Of a stretch of 64,000 bases of DNA, positions 21,579 through 32,681 are shown piece after piece. A program made the position numbers and the translations under genes. The first letter of the stretch is position 1. Each line of letters starts with the position of its first letter. The stretch is from Gamsiella multidivaricata (lineage: Eukaryota > Mortierellomycota > Mortierellomycetes > Mortierellales > Mortierellaceae), in NCBI RefSeq assembly GCF_025024155.1, contig NW_026251823.1:27007-91006 (forward strand). The letters are read 5' to 3'. Under the pieces are notes generated by a model that had not been told where the DNA came from, made no database searches, and saw only the letters and a program-made list of their open reading frames with translations.

Positions 21579-24500
21579 ATGGGTCTTAAAGGCTGGTACG
21601 CCTTTCTTCGTAAGAAGGGTTACCAACCCTCTGTACTTTACCTATCAGCCGCGTCAACAACCTCGAGCACCGCCACCAGAAGATTCGACCTTCTCTCTCG
21701 CTTTTCAGTCATCAGGAATGCTTATACACAGAACTCCATCGAGATGGCCCATACGGTCCTAGAGCTGGATGTCATGCGGTTCGGGACCAAGGAAAACACC
21801 ATTATCTACGTCGACGGAATCCAAGCAGAGGAGAAGGAGTTCACTGCTCAGATCCGCCAAGAAGCTCGGGAGAAGACCACTAAGCGTTGCAAAGAAAGTG
21901 TGGATGAACTACAAAGACGGATCGATAACAACCTCAAGGTTCGTAAGCGACACTCCGCCGATGCCTGGACCAGCCTTGCGTCCTCCTTCTATTGGTCCCT
22001 GCCCATCCGTGATGCATTTGTCAAGTATATGCAGGGTGAGGGGTGGAACATTCAGCGATGCGAGACGGAAGCTGATGTTGTGATCGCTCAGGATTGCAGA
22101 TTTGACGATATTGTCGTGTCTGCGGACAGCGATATGCTCGCGTACCCATCCGTGTCAAGTCTGTGGCGCCCGATTTCAAAGAACTTGATTCTGATCTACA
22201 AAATATCGGATATCTGTGAGGTTCTCGGTGTGTCCAGGATCCAACTCACGGCCCTCGCTGTTGCCTCCAACAACGACTACGGAAAAAAATATCTACTCTC
22301 TTGGACCGGCGACCAACTTTTCGATTATCAAGACGATCAAGAAACAAGGTAAATATCAATGATCAAAGTATTAAGGAGCGAGGCTGAACCATTTAACTAA
22401 TATATATTTTTTTCTACTTTTTTTTACCCTATTTTTGCAGATGTGCGACAGACGTGAATGCATATTTGGAAGACTCCAAGGTCGTTTTAAAAATCACAGA
22501 CAACAAAACACTTGAACTTGCACTCAGAGTCTTTGTTAATCTCCAACAGACGCCTGTCAGCGATCCTCGCCCTTTGTCCAGCGTCTCGTCCTACAGTGAG
22601 CTTTACAAACAACTCAAGGATCTTTGTGCCATGTACTAAGAGAACAAGGATTTTCGCGCACAACTGCAACCAAGGTATGCTATATTTCTGTTCAATATCG
22701 CACGGCATTTAGGACTTGGCATCGGCAATCATCTCACAGCTCACCTTACTTATTGTTTTGATGTCAATAGTACTCGCAAGGATCGGATCATCCGCCTCCG
22801 CTCCTCACAGTCTTTCATTCGATATAGGACAGTTGAGTCTCCAGCTATGTTGAAGCCTGGCCTTGGGTCGCGCTTACCACAGCCGCCATCACCGCAACCA
22901 TCCTCGGCACAACCACAACAACCTGCACCGATTCTGCAGGATAACCCTTCGACCACATTACCGTCTCAGGAGTCAAACGGTCACCCGCCGCTTCCAAGGA
23001 CGCAATTCCCACGAAATCGCCATCGTTACTCATTCAAGACGAGGACAGGGGCAACAAACCCCCCACCCCCAGTCAAGATGAAGCTCTACAAGTTCAAGCC
23101 TTACAAGGAGCCTGAAGCAAAAGACGAGCTTGAGCCCTCCAGCGACGAGCCCAAGCCCAAGCCCAAGCCCAAGACCAAACTCAAAACGTTGTCCGATTCG
23201 AGTGCAGCCACCCGCAAGCTCGCTTTTACACGGTTATTACAATACCAGCACCCAACGTCTACTTTGAACGTCGGTACTCTATCCGCTAACCTCAGACGAG
23301 CTCTGCCAAACGACGGTACCGTTCAACAGGAAGTTGCCCTCTGTATCCGAAACGCTGTGCGCGAGGCTGCCAGGATCAAACGACAAGGTCAACGAGTAAT
23401 TGGAAAGGTTGTCGAGCATGTGAACAAGCATGAACCGGGTCCCAACGATCGTCGATTCATGAATTTTCTTTGTCCTCGAGTCTCCATGAAGGACGCGAAA
23501 AAACTGGATGACGGTTGTGCTGCAGAGGACGACGATGAGGATGGTGGTGACATGGACCAGAAATCCAAAGATGGCAAAGGCTCTGAGCAGTTCTTGTTCC
23601 TCCAGAGCTTTCTGGCATACCTCTACTCTGGGAACTACCCACGAAAAAGTGGTACCGGTCAGAAGGTCAACGATTTCATTGATCGCCTCAAGGATCTCGG
23701 ACTGTACGCCCCACCATGTCCTCGGGCCGCTCTCAACGAGACAACTCCCTTCTCACCAAAAGAGTTACTCCTATCGGTGGCGTTGCAGCTCAAGGTCGAA
23801 CTCAAAAAAATGTACCGTAATGGGACCTGTGAGCTGCATAATAAGGTATGAGTTGAGGGCACTACTGGTCATCTTAATGTACATCAAACCGATACCTATC
23901 ATGTCTCTTATTTATTATTTTCTATCTTCTCAATTATAGCTCCAGGAAAGAAAAAAGAAGGGGCTGCTGGGATCCGATGTTAACGTGGAGGTCCAGGAGG
24001 AGGTATCTGCTATCGAAAACTACCTCGCGATCAACAAATTGAGTCCAAACCCTCGTAGGATCATCCCCATGTCGACGGCGAAGCAACCTTTTGTCAGTTT
24101 CACGGAACGACAACTGGCTATGTTCTTTTTCAACTGCGGAGACGCACTGAGGGCACGGGTTCAGGAACTGGTCGGTACCGTCTGCACATCCATGCGGGAT
24201 GTTGAGGAGCGGATAGGAGGAAAAGAACCAGGCTTTCTCATCAAGCACCTCATCGTCGATATCGATCCCGAAGACCTGACCAGTCGCAAGAGAGGCAAGG
24301 CTGGACACCGCGCTGCGATCAAGTTGTTATCCCTTGATGATCTCGAGACCCACTTGCAGATGCTGGACGATCCAGAGTTCAGACCGGAGACCTATGCCCG
24401 CAAAGGATATTTTCTCAGGGGGTTCTTACGAACTGACGGATTCACTATGCAGCTCCTGTGTTCCAAAGTCAGGGAACTTCTGTCAGTCAAATACAAACGG

Positions 24501-25909
24501 TTGCCCGGCGATCGCCTACCTCCTCGATTGACTTCAACACTTCACGGTACCAGTGATTTTTTGACGGAGATCCGAAACGTTATCCGAACCAAAGACGATG
24601 TGGCGAGACTTTGGCTTGGTGTCGATCCTAAAGATATCAAGATTCTCACCCTTGACGCAGGACAAGCTTTTGTCGTTGGAGCATATGCATACCTACCAGG
24701 AAAATCGATGAACAAGGACGAGTCCACTTCCTTCAATGGTGCATTCCCTATCGCCTCTTACTCCACAACAACACCACAGGATCTGATGCAAAAGCCGTCT
24801 TTGGAGGCACAAACAACTTCAACACCACAGGATCTGATGCAAAAGCCGCCTTTGGAGGCACAAACAATTTCAACACCGCCAGCAACAATGACAGTGTGAC
24901 AAGATCCCTCACCACAATCTTACCGTCAACCAGAAGGCCGTGATGCAGCCTGTCTTCCGATATAGACGCTGGCTCGAGGATGAGAAGCAACTGAAACCAG
25001 AGGGTCCAGAGCGGCAACATCAATTGAAACCGGATATCGGGTTACAGTCGATTGCGCATATCGAGTCCCAGCTCCCACCTCTCCAAGGTCCAGACACCAG
25101 TGTCACCAACTATATTGAGGAGTTGAAAAAAGTCGAGAACCGACTCTTGGAGTTCTATAACGGGGACAACTTTCGATTCAAGAAGCACACATGGGACATG
25201 AAGAGAGCCAAGCACATCGAGTACCAGGCTATTGCCAACAGTCTGCTTGGAATCGTTGGCGGTAGCATTGGTGAACGTCGAGCCAATGATAATCCAGTGT
25301 TGATTGGTGTGGGCCTTGGCCAGTTCGGGAGCAGTAGTCGACTGTCGTCTCTCCACTCATCGTTTTTGTCATACTTTGTCCCTTTGGTAAGCAAACGTTT
25401 TGTTTTTTGTATCATTGACAATATTTTCTGAGGATTGAGTGCAGGTGAATAACTTATTTTAATTGTTGTAATTAGGCGCGGTCCCTCGGGTATATTGTCG
25501 TCGGTCTTAATGAGTTTTATACCTCAAAGAAATGTCCGGATTGCCACCGGTTTGTGGCCGAAGTCACCCTTCGACAATTCTTCTGCCCCCACTGTGGACG
25601 GTATCACCACAGAGATGTCATGGCAGCCGAGATATGTCCCATATTGTACGAGAGTACCTGTTGTACCAAGAGCGACCGCGATATCTGCACCCTGCTGCAG
25701 CAGACGGCAGGTATCCATGGATGGAATCATTGAGTTCAGGACAAGGGACAAGCGTCGAGGCGGCTGTCGGAATTAGTGACTCCACCCCACCGATCCAGGC
25801 CGGTGGTACTCGATCTCGGAAAAAACGATCGACCTCCAGTTCGACTCAGCAGGAACGTCCAAGAAAAATGGCCAACATTTTGTGTGTACGGCCACACCCA
25901 CCCACGTGA
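21579..25909 (+). pseudogene. XPG-nuclease/Fanzor fusion gene, copy B (decayed)
   Basis: Five exons: 21579-22348, 22441-22674, 22771-23845, 23940-25386, 25476-25909 (about 1,320 codons). Exons 1-2 encode a FEN1/XPG nuclease: MGLKGWYAFLRKKGY, Asp in RRFDLLSRF, Asp in IIYVDG, Glu pair in CETEADVVIA, Asp pair in SADSDMLAY, and Asp in SNNDYGKK. Intron phases carry this frame into exon 3, broken only by TAA at 22637-22639. Exon 3 has a Pro/Gln-rich linker and a KPKPK patch. Exon 4 has RTDGFTMQL, LTLDAGQAFVVGAY (RuvC-I-like) and SSRLSSLHSSFLSYF. Exon 5 has KKCPDC ... FFCPHCG and HHRDVMAAE (zinc ribbon, RuvC-III Asp). Frame changes occur near 24850-24900 and near 25615-25630. Beyond the last, the frame resumes with HIVREYLLYQERPRYLHP and a basic tail. 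Confidence 0.78.
24771..24876 (+). repeat. 51-base tandem duplication inside copy B
   Basis: Two near-identical 51-base units (TPQDLMQKPSLEAQT in the open frame) lie right before one of the frame changes, between RuvC-I and the conserved MQPVFRYRRW segment. Neither neighbouring copy shows it. Confidence 0.8.
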
Positions 25910-26899
25910 TGATTACAGGGGCGTTGATGAATTTATGATGACGTAGATAACGCCCAGATAGTCCTGTTTTCAACTTGAGATTTGGCAGTTTCTTCTATCG
26001 GTTGTCGCCCTTTTTAGGTAATGCGAATGGGGAGCACAATAAGGTTGCGACAAGGGTGTGGAGTTGTGCCATCATGGACGAGGGATGAGCCCGTGGAAGG
26101 GAAGGTAGCCCCCATCCTCTCTCTCTTTCCCAGAGACCGCGCCATGTGTGGGGATCCGAACGAGAAGATACGGCTGCTCTCTGGCCTTCTCCACAGACGC
26201 AATTGATTGGCCTGGACCTGTTAAATAAATACTTCCGAGGCATTTTCATTTTCCATTCCAGCTGTTTCCGGGTCTGGCGCCCCCCTCCTCTCTCTCCCCC
26301 CCCCCCCCCCAAGCTCTTCTCCCTCTCCACATTTCATAGTTCAACATCGCATGGTAAATTGTTGGGTCTGAATGAAGGTAGCAGGACTGGATGGGCCTTG
26401 GCATCCATCCCTTGAGGACGGACGAACAAGCGAGTAATAGACTACACCCATGGTAGTCTAGCCGTTGAATGCATCCATTTCTTTGCTGCGTTGCATATCC
26501 TTTCCCTTCCTCTTCCTCTTCCTCTTTTCCTTTTGAATAGGACACTGCAATCGGATGGGACCCTATTGGCGGGTCCTCAGCAGATGGATGATGAAGTCAC
26601 TGCACCGCACTCTAGTATAAATACCAACGCTTGTTCCTCTCTCCTCTCTCTCCATTCGTTGATCTCTCCCCCCTCTTTTAATTCTTCTCTCGTTCGTTCC
26701 TCTCCACTCTCCACTCCCTACTCTTCACTCTCCACTCTATTTTCTCCGCACTTCACACTTCACACCCCACACTCTGCACCTCGTGTTTCCCTTGACGTTC
26801 TTACTCTTGCACTCTCCACTCTCCACTCTTTACTCTCCACTCTCCACTCTCTCCACTCTCCACTCTCCACTCTCCACTCTTAAACTCTTACTTCCGTCA
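25910..26899. other. Spacer and promoter region of the carnitine acyltransferase gene
   Basis: The first part is the 3' flank of copy B, with a short perfect inverted repeat GGGCGTT/AACGCCC at 25919-25955. A C-run lies near 26298-26311. From about 26690 to 26885 the plus strand is an array of imperfect CTCTCCACT units directly before the next start codon. No gene recognised. Confidence 0.6.
26690..26885. repeat. CTCTCCACT-type tandem array in promoter/leader
   Basis: Many imperfect copies of CTCTCCACT and CACTCTCCAC. The array ends 15 bases before the carnitine acyltransferase ATG, so it probably forms part of the promoter or 5' leader. Confidence 0.8.
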
Positions 26900-27784
26900 A
26901 TGGCTGTCTCTGCACACTCTTATAATATGCCTCCACACACTCAGCCTCGAGGATCTGTGCCAGTCTCCAATCCCACTTTCATGCCCAACAGTTGCCAGTC
27001 GACTCCCTCGTCCTGTGCTTTGTCCGTCAACAATGACGTAGGGGTCATGGACAAGGGCCAAGACCAGCTGCCGTCCTTACCCGTCCCTCCTTTGGATCAG
27101 ACCTTGACAAGATACCTAGAGTCGATCCGACCCCTGACTTCCGATGATGAATACAACCGAATGGCCGATGCAGTCCAGCAATTTAATCAGTCCGGTCAAG
27201 GCCCTTCGCTTGACCAGAGGCTGCGTAAACATGCCAAGGAATGCGAAGCGAGAGGCACGAGCTGGTTGGCAGAGTGGTGGGATGATTGGGCTTACTTCTC
27301 ACACCGCGACTCGTCCACGTTCTTTGTCAACTACTATTTCGGATTCCAGGATGATCCGCGCATGCCCACCCAAACAGCCCGCGCTGCGCTGCTCGTCAGT
27401 CTTGCCCTGGAATTCAGGCAATTGATCTCAAAGTAAGTGCTGTGTGCCATGCACTGGTTGTCATACTGCGTGTTGCACTGTGTATCACCGTGTATCACTG
27501 TGTATATTGCCCACATGGCGTTTAATCTGAGGTGTCTGGTCACTTGTACAAGATGTTCGGACGTTCTTATTATCTCGGCTTTGATCTCCATATCGATGAC
27601 ATATTTACAAGTGTACGGATAATTAAGGTTCAGATTTTAATGCGGACAATATCAGAAGGGCCTGGGCTCATTCTCAGAAGTGTACTCTAATTTTAAATGC
27701 GATGCTGGTATTTCTCATCCTGGTGCTGCAATTGGGAGCCAGAGAAGGAACCCATTTACTTCTATATCCCTCTCCTTCTCCTGG

Positions 27785-27824
<40 letters not shown>

Positions 27825-30051
27825 ACGATAATGGCGACGACAAGAAGCAGGGGGAAGTGGCACGTGCCCCTTTCCGAAAGATTGTCTATGTGTGGTGGTG
27901 CATCTTCCTTTTTGGGACTACCGGATGGAAGAACTCTACAGTGATACTAGACAAAACGATGGTCAAGAGGCCTTAGCGATCGTGATCATGAGCACTTGGA
28001 TCTGGGTTCGGCTGCTAACCACGTTCTGACACATTCTTTCATTGCAATGCACCCGTAGTCGAACATTGACTCCTGATATGGCTAGAAATTCGCCCTTCTG
28101 CATGAACATGTACCGCTTCCTGTTCAACTACAGCCGCATCTCCGGGACCCCCACTGATGCCGCCGTCGGCTTCCCTACTGAGGCCAACAATCACATATGT
28201 GTCGTCCGCAATGGCAAGTTCTACATCTTCGAGACACAGCATATACCCTCAAAGCCATCTTCAGTTCTCAGTCCACGCGAGATCATGATCCAGTTGGAGC
28301 GCATTAAAAAGATGGCCGACGATGACAAGTCGTCTGCCCCCGCCGTCGGCATCCTGTCCACGGGCCAGCGCGATCAGGCTGCCAAGGACCGTGTCACTCT
28401 CTTCGAGGCCCATGCGACTAACAAGGCCCATATGGCCAAGATCGAGTCCTCGATGTTTGTCCTTTGCTTGGACTCGACTTCGCCCTCGACATCTGAAGAG
28501 TTCTCACGCGCGTGCTGGCATGGAGACGGAGCCAGTCGTTGGTTCGACAAATGCTTCCAGTTGATCGTCTTTGCGAATGGCCGTGCAGGAATGAATGGAG
28601 AGCACTCCAAGATGGATGCAACCCCCACGTCGCGTCTCTGCCGCTACCTAATTGACGAGGCCCAGGCTCGTACCCTGCCAGACTTTCGAGGACTGAATGC
28701 AGAGGATTTGTACGAAATCGCCTCTGTTCTGGATAAGCCCCAGCCGCTCAGCTTTGTCAGCAGCTCCGCTCTCGACAGGGCCATTGCGAACGCCTTTGCG
28801 TACTTCAGGGCCACTGTGGACGCACACGAGATGATCCCGACAGAGTTCAGGGGCTATGGCAAGGGTCTCATCAAATCGTTTAAAATGTCGCCGGATGCCT
28901 ATGTGCAAATGGCTCTGCAGCTTGCCTATTACCGCAAGCACAAAGAGTTGGTTGCTACATACGAATCTGCAGCCACACGAAAGTACCGGCACGGTCGCAC
29001 AGAGACAGCCCGATCGTGTTCCAACGAAAGCAAGGTCTTTTGCGAGGCCATGGATAATCCCGACGCAAGTCTTAAAGTGCGCGTTGCTGCCTGCCGCGCT
29101 GCCGTCGCGAGACATGCACAGTACACTGCCTGGGCCGTGGATGGACAGGCAGTCGATCGTCATCTGCTTGGTCTGCGGTTGATCCGGAAGCCAGATGAGC
29201 CGATTCCGGCCCTATTTGCAGACCCAGTCTTCGCACGTACTTGCCGCTGGCGACTCTCGACATCTCAAATCTCAGACGACTGCTTCATTGCATATGGATG
29301 GGGTGAGGTTGTTCCGGATGGCTATGGATGTGCCTATATGGTCAAGGAGTCAGAGCTGTACTTTTGTGTAACGAGTTTGAAGCTGGGCTCCAAAGAATTT
29401 GGCCAACACATTGTCGACGCGCTCGAGGACATGCGGTTCACGTTCGAGGAGGTACGCAAGATTGAAAAGGCCGAGGCGGCCCAGGCGGCCATGGTGGCAG
29501 CCGCAGCCGAGGCTCTTTCGCATGCGGAACGAGCAAGCGAGCTGGCCATGGCTAGCAATAACATGGACCCATCCCAAGCTACAGTCGGACGAGTTCGCAG
29601 TGAGCGAGTCGCGCTTTCGGACTCTTTCATGTCGAGGAGTCCGTCTCCAGCACGACCTCCTCTCCCTGCACCAAGAACAAGTCTGTTTTTCCAGAAACAC
29701 GACCCTGTTTTGCGTACAGCCTTGGCACGAAACGCAATAGCGATGGCCCAGGAAAAGTACCTGTCCGGTATCGATGAGATTGCGTTTGATGACCTGGCTC
29801 CCGGATCGCCGCGGCCTCAAAACAAGACACTGCCTTTGAATGCATCGACAACGACTTCAGTTGAATCTGAGAAGCCTGCCACGGGTGACACTAGCGGAGC
29901 AATTGTGGGTCGTCCTCGAAGTGACTCTGGCGCGCATATCAGGACCTTCAGGGCCATCTTAATGGGAGAGGATGGAATTTTGAGTCGACTGCGGTCCCGA
30001 GGAGGCTCCAACAGGACCGGTAACAAGACTACGCCGCCACCAAGTCCTTGA
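26900..30051 (+). CDS. Carnitine/choline O-acyltransferase family (carnitine acetyltransferase-like)
   Basis: Predicted 841-residue enzyme that would move short acyl groups between CoA and carnitine. Exons 26900-27432 and 28059-30051 close in phase. The N-terminal signature LPSLPVPPLDQTLTRYL is near residue 55. The catalytic His is near residue 360 in GMNGEHSKMDATP, where the usual Gly after Asp is Ala. YESAATRKYRHGRTE and STSQISDD are the CoA/carnitine-binding motifs. After the conserved core (about residue 640) there is an Ala/Glu-rich helix and a Ser/Pro-rich tail ending PPPSP. That tail lacks a PTS1 signal, and there is no clear mitochondrial leader. This suggests a cytosolic enzyme like yeast Yat2, by inference. 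The 626-nt intron contains a 33-base T run. Confidence 0.92.
27788..27820. repeat. Poly(T) tract in the carnitine acyltransferase intron
   Basis: 33 consecutive T on the plus strand in an intron that is several times longer than most introns in this window. It may mark a reverse-oriented retroposed insertion. Confidence 0.8.
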
Positions 30052-30535
30052 TTCCTTGATTCCTTGATTCACCCGAGAAGCTCATCGCGTCGAACTGTCA
30101 AAGTACTCTGTGTTGTACACTTTTACACTCCTTCATTCATTTGCCCAAATGGTAGTCTACTATACTGTGCATCGTTTTTTACTTTAAAATATTCGTCCGA
30201 TTGCTCCAAACTGCATGCACAGATAACTTTCTCCATGTAAGGTCCTGTATCACTCAAACAGGCATGCACTGCACCTCTTAAGACGCATTTGAGATGGCAA
30301 TAAAGGGTGATTTATTGGCTTCGACGAATTTTGTGGGTATGGAATAAGGCGAGTGCGACTAGTGAAATAAAGCGAGCGGGATACGACGAATATTGGCATT
30401 ATGGCCATGACGATCAACGCCATGGCGATAGAGGAGGATGAGGGGTATAAGGTATATATACATAATTGTAGATACAGAGAGGAGTGGTGTACTCGGCTCG
30501 GGTACTCGCGCCTTGGCTTTCTTGAATATGTCAAC
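30052..30535. other. Convergent 3' intergenic region
   Basis: Lies between the ends of the plus-strand acyltransferase and the minus-strand lipase genes. It starts with three copies of ATTCCTTG after the stop codon. No gene recognised. Confidence 0.6.
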
Positions 30536-31691
30536 TTAGGTCATGGCAGACAGACAGTTGATAGTCTGAGGCCTCGCTGGGTTGAAATAGGCATCGACCG
30601 CGTTAAAGACGATGGGATCGACCATCTGGGCGACGTGCTCAGACAGATCCACCGGGCAAAGGCTTTGGAGGACGACGTTTTGCACAAGCGGGTTCTTGTC
30701 CTTGAGGAGGCCACTGGTGTAGGGGGTCACAACCTCATCCGTCTTGGATACAATGAACTTGTACTGGACACCGGGCACAGTATCACCACCGGCATTGAGA
30801 TCCTGAAGAAACTGTGAGTTTGGTAGGAACTGGAAGCAGGAGAGGCACACAGGATCGATGATACCCTTGATGGTGTCATAAAGGCCGAGCGAGGTCAGGA
30901 AGGGAACGAGACCGCTAAGAGTGGTGCCATATGCAATGGCGCCAAAGGCGGCGAACTTGTCTATTCATCAACACAAAAAAAAAAAAAAAAAAAAAAAGCT
31001 GCATCAATATTCAGTCGAGTCAATATTTTCATGGTATAGGATGCAAAGTATGAGGTGCAAGGTTACCGATCTTGGAGGAACCTCCCAAGTATTTCAAATA
31101 GTATCGGGGCATGAGCGAGCCCTCGGAGTGGCCCAGCAGGTTGACCTTGGTGGTGTTGGTTGCAGCTAAGACCTTGTCGACAAAGGCAGACAGCTGAACG
31201 GCGCCGTTCTCCATCTTGTCAAGACCTGCAAGCAGAGGAATGCCTGGCAGCTGTCCGTAGGTCAAGCTGTACACACAGTATCCGCGTGCAACCAGTCTCG
31301 GGGCCATGTACAGCCAGTTGTCCCAGTTGTTAGCGATCTAGGGTGTAGAGGATATCCATGTTAATGATCAAACCACAAATGGTTTAGTACAAATGAATAG
31401 GAACAATACTCGTCATGAAAGCATAGACGCCAGACATACCAATCCGTGGACCAGGATGATAGCACGGGGGTGTGCGCTCGAGGGTTTGCAGGACCAATCA
31501 TTGAAGCCGACCGACGAGCGCTTTAGGATCTTCTCGTGCTGGTCAACCTGTTCAGCCGTGTACATGCGCTTGGTCACGGGGACATAGTTGCTGACGGCAG
31601 CGTTGGCTGGGATGGGAGAGGCTTCGACTAGGGTGGACGCGATAGTTGCGAGGGCAACAGCGGCGGCAAAGAGGGTCTTGTAAACGTACAT
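30536..31691 (-). CDS. Secreted triacylglycerol lipase/esterase (lipase class 2, alpha/beta hydrolase)
   Basis: Predicted 315-residue secreted lipase. Phase-checked exons: 31691-31440, 31337-31067, 30960-30536. Residues 1-24 form a signal peptide (MYVYKTLFAAAVALATIAST then LVEA). ILVHGL is the oxyanion-region HG motif. GHSEG, with Ser near residue 155, is the nucleophile elbow. An Asp and His in the C-terminal part (SKTDEVVTPY and SEHVAQM) fit the remaining triad. A propeptide-like stretch with a KR site (VTKRM) precedes the catalytic domain. It would act outside the cell on lipid esters; exact specificity is not visible. Confidence 0.88.
30975..30997. repeat. Poly(A) tract in a lipase intron
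   Basis: 23 consecutive A on the plus strand, within the second intron of the lipase gene. Confidence 0.8.
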
Positions 31692-32545
31692 AGTTATTAT
31701 TCTTGCGGCTGCTTGCGGGATGGGAAAGGCGGGGCAAGGAACGTAGAGTTGTAAAGGAACTGGGAGCGAGGGCAGGGGAGGGATAAGAGGGTGGAAGGTG
31801 CTGTGACGAGGAGAACACGACAGAATGTAGGGTGGACTCCGTTTGCTTTATATAGCTGCCGACATCCCAAGGCATGTATATAGCTATAATATCTCGTCTG
31901 TTTATTCGCATTAACCACCGCGTTGTTTAGTATAGTGGCCGTTGCCCCATGCCTCCTCAGGGGAAGCCGGGCGAGCGGCGAACAAGCATGTCTGAGTGTG
32001 TAGGAGTGTGTTGGAGAGAGGGCGTGTGTGTAATTCCCATGCTTCCACTTTGCCTTGGCGTTTGCTATCCTCCTTCGGCAATCGTTGTACAAAGTGCCTC
32101 TGGTCTTTATGCTCGTGCCTTGCATATTTTGCTGTCCATGTTTACATATACTTCAACCCTATAAGAAAAAGACCCAGTTGGTTCTTGTATGCAGAAAGTT
32201 GGCAGGGCAAACTCAATCATCCTAAATCCCTAAAAGAACGCTGGTGACAGGAAAGCAGAAGTAACACAACCCGGAGCTGACTCAATAAATATGAACCGAG
32301 CGAGATGTTATGTATGCCTCGGCAGAGCAGGGATAGTATCATACAAATAACGCGTGGAGCACGTTGCAAAAGTACATGCACTTGTACACCGATTATCGAG
32401 TGAGCATTTGAGCACAAGTCATGTTCTGGATCGCCTCAAATTTTCTAATCCCGTGCAGTCGCAGACGAAGTGTAAGTGTTAAAGTGAGCGACCAAGGACG
32501 AAGGAGTAAACCAACAAAAAGGCATCATTCGCGTTACCTTCAACA

Positions 32546-32584
32546 CCTTGTCTTGCCTTGCCTTGCCTTGCCTTGCCTTGCCTT
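32546..32584. repeat. (CCTTG)n microsatellite
   Basis: About seven tandem CCTTG units, the first with one substitution. Confidence 0.9.
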
Positions 32585-32616
32585 CCAAGAAACGCACATG
32601 AAAATGGAGCCTTGAT

Positions 32617-32681
32617 ATTGTTATTGTTGTTATTGTTGTTGTTGTTGCTGTTGTTGTTGTTGTTGTTGTTGTTGCTGTTAT
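32617..32681. repeat. (GTT)n trinucleotide repeat
   Basis: An interrupted GTT array with ATT and GCT variants. Confidence 0.9.

Noticed and set aside
26491..26883. Ser/Leu/His-rich plus-strand frames before the carnitine acyltransferase
   Set aside because: They are translations of the CTCTCCACT array and end at the gene leader.
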